The notes under the pieces are model-generated. The model saw only the letters and a list, made by a program, of their open reading frames with translations. It had not been told where the DNA came from and searched no databases. From an uncultured Bartonella sp. (lineage in GTDB: Bacteria > Pseudomonadota > Alphaproteobacteria > Rhizobiales > Rhizobiaceae): a DNA stretch of 64,000 nt. Location: NCBI GenBank assembly GCA_946478665.1, contig CAMLCZ010000004.1:62001-126000 (forward strand), given 5' to 3'. The translations under genes were made by a program, and so were the position numbers. Position 1 is the first letter of the stretch. Every line of letters starts with the position of its first letter. This document shows positions 62,687 to 64,000 of the stretch, piece by piece.

Positions 62687-63655
62687 ATGTCAGATGAAAA
62701 AAATAAAAATGCTCATCATAGTCATGAAGCAAACTCGAATAATCAATGTTGTTCGCAGCCAAATCCATTAAATGCCCTTCGTAATCCTTTAGATGCTTAC
62801 CCTAAACCTCCATATCATACCGAAAAACAGACCGTGCCAGGATTAGTTTCAAAAATGAATCCATTACCAGATCACGGTGAAAAAACGTATAAAGGTTCAG
62901 GTAAACTTATTGGTAGAAAAGCTCTCATTACCGGTGGCGATAGTGGTATTGGCCGTGCCATTGCAATAGCCTTTGCGCGTGAAGGCGCTGATGTGGCAAT
63001 TAACTATTTGCCGGAAGAAGAATCAGATGCAAAAGAGGTTATTAATCTCATTAAGGAAGCGGGGCGTAAGGGGATAGCCATTCCAGGTGATTTAACCAAT
63101 CGTGATTTTTGCAGCGAGCTTGTTAATAAAGCTGTGAAGGAGTTGGGTGGCTTAGATATTTTGGTGAATAATGCAGGGCGCCAGCAAGCTGTTGAGTCTC
63201 TTGCTGATTTGACCGATGAGTCATTTGACGCAACAATGAAAACCAATATTTATGCTCCATATCGTGTAACAAAAGCAGCCCTTAGTCACATTCCTGCTGG
63301 CGGCACAATTATCATTACATCGTCTATACAAGCATTCGACCCATCAGCTACTTTGTTTGATTACTCACAAACAAAAGCCGCAAATGTTGCCTTCGCAAAA
63401 TCATTGGCAAAACAACTTGCTCCAAAAGGAATTCGTGTCAATGCCGTTGCTCCGGGGCCATTCTGGACGCCGCTTCAACCTGCCGGTGGGCAGTTGATGG
63501 AAGCGATGCCACAATTTGGTAGCGAATCACCATTAAAACGCGCTGGTCAACCTGTTGAAATTGCACCTCTTTATGTGCTCTTGGCCAGCGGCGAGGCAAG
63601 TTACTGTTCAGGCCAGGTTTTTGGCGCAGCAGGTGGTTTGGGTTTGGATAGTTAA
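62687..63655 (+). CDS. SDR family oxidoreductase (YghA / glucose-ribitol dehydrogenase-like)
   Basis: 322 aa; N-terminal Pro-rich extension, 'ALITGGDSGIGRAIAIAFAREGADVAINYLPEEE', 'YSQTKAANVAFAKSLAKQL'. Confidence 0.93.
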   Translation: MSDEKNKNAHHSHEANSNNQCCSQPNPLNALRNPLDAYPKPPYHTEKQTVPGLVSKMNPLPDHGEKTYKGSGKLIGRKALITGGDSGIGRAIAIAFAREGADVAINYLPEEESDAKEVINLIKEAGRKGIAIPGDLTNRDFCSELVNKAVKELGGLDILVNNAGRQQAVESLADLTDESFDATMKTNIYAPYRVTKAALSHIPAGGTIIITSSIQAFDPSATLFDYSQTKAANVAFAKSLAKQLAPKGIRVNAVAPGPFWTPLQPAGGQLMEAMPQFGSESPLKRAGQPVEIAPLYVLLASGEASYCSGQVFGAAGGLGLDS

Positions 63656-64000
63656 TCAGGTATGTGGATTGGCTCGGTGTCCAAAAATGGCTGAGCCAAC
63701 ACGTACACTCGTTGCTCCAAACATAATTGCTGTTTCGTAATCAGCAGACATACCCATGGATAACTTTGAAACTCCAGCCTCTTTTGCTAGTTTTTGTAAC
63801 AATGCAAAGTAGGGGCCGGGGTTTTCTCCAGCAGGCGGAATACACATTAACCCGACAATGTTGAGATTGTATTCTTGTTGACATTTTTTGACAAAATTGA
63901 CGGTGTCTGAAGGTGCAATACCTGCTTTTTGCGGCTCAAGCCCGATGTTTACTTGTACATAACAAGGTAGAATACGCTTTTGTTGTTGCATTTCTTGGCT
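63656..64000 (-). CDS. YggS/PROSC-family PLP homeostasis protein, C-terminal part (5' end beyond window)
   Basis: 'YVQVNIGLEPQKAGI', 'GLMCIPPAGENPGPYFALLQKLAKEAGVSKLSMGMSADYETAIMFGATSVRVGSAIFG'; frame open to the window edge. Confidence 0.93.
   Translation of the reverse strand, partial: SQEMQQQKRILPCYVQVNIGLEPQKAGIAPSDTVNFVKKCQQEYNLNIVGLMCIPPAGENPGPYFALLQKLAKEAGVSKLSMGMSADYETAIMFGATSVRVGSAIFGHRANPHT

Noticed and set aside
1-64000. CRISPR arrays, defence islands, toxin-antitoxin pairs, secretion or biosynthetic clusters
   Set aside because: Looked for regularly spaced repeats and hallmark proteins on both strands; none seen. The content is essentially core genome.

Overview
This 64 kb window is a low-GC, almost fully coding chromosomal segment from an alphaproteobacterium. 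Protein families and gene order look like Rhizobiales, Bartonella/Brucella-like; that placement is inferred, not computed. About 55 genes are supportable, nearly all core functions. They include hemY, NAD-glutamate dehydrogenase, pdxY, a beta carbonic anhydrase, ffh, rpsP, htpX, an RsmB-type methyltransferase, purH, surf1, rpmB, cobST, bolA, xerC, rimM-trmD-rplS, leuC, sdhCDAB, a ubiH-type hydroxylase, tesB, amtB, ftsK, lolA, xthA, a nodT/macA/macB export operon, ftsEX, hpt, an HWE sensor kinase, pta-ackA, an SDR and a partial yggS. I saw no rRNA, tRNA, CRISPR array, transposase or prophage. I found no convincing multi-gene undescribed system. The best leads are regulatory: (i) an amtB with no room for glnK, preceded by three perfect palindromes and a sigma54-like -24/-12 element; (ii) an exact TTAA-N7-TTAAC CtrA-type box plus a 20-bp-phased pair of dyads upstream of ftsK; (iii) a 179-nt hairpin-rich leader before rplS; (iv) a pta-ackA pair flanked by very AT-rich DNA with an operator-like palindrome. 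All were read by eye, with no database searches or folding calculations.
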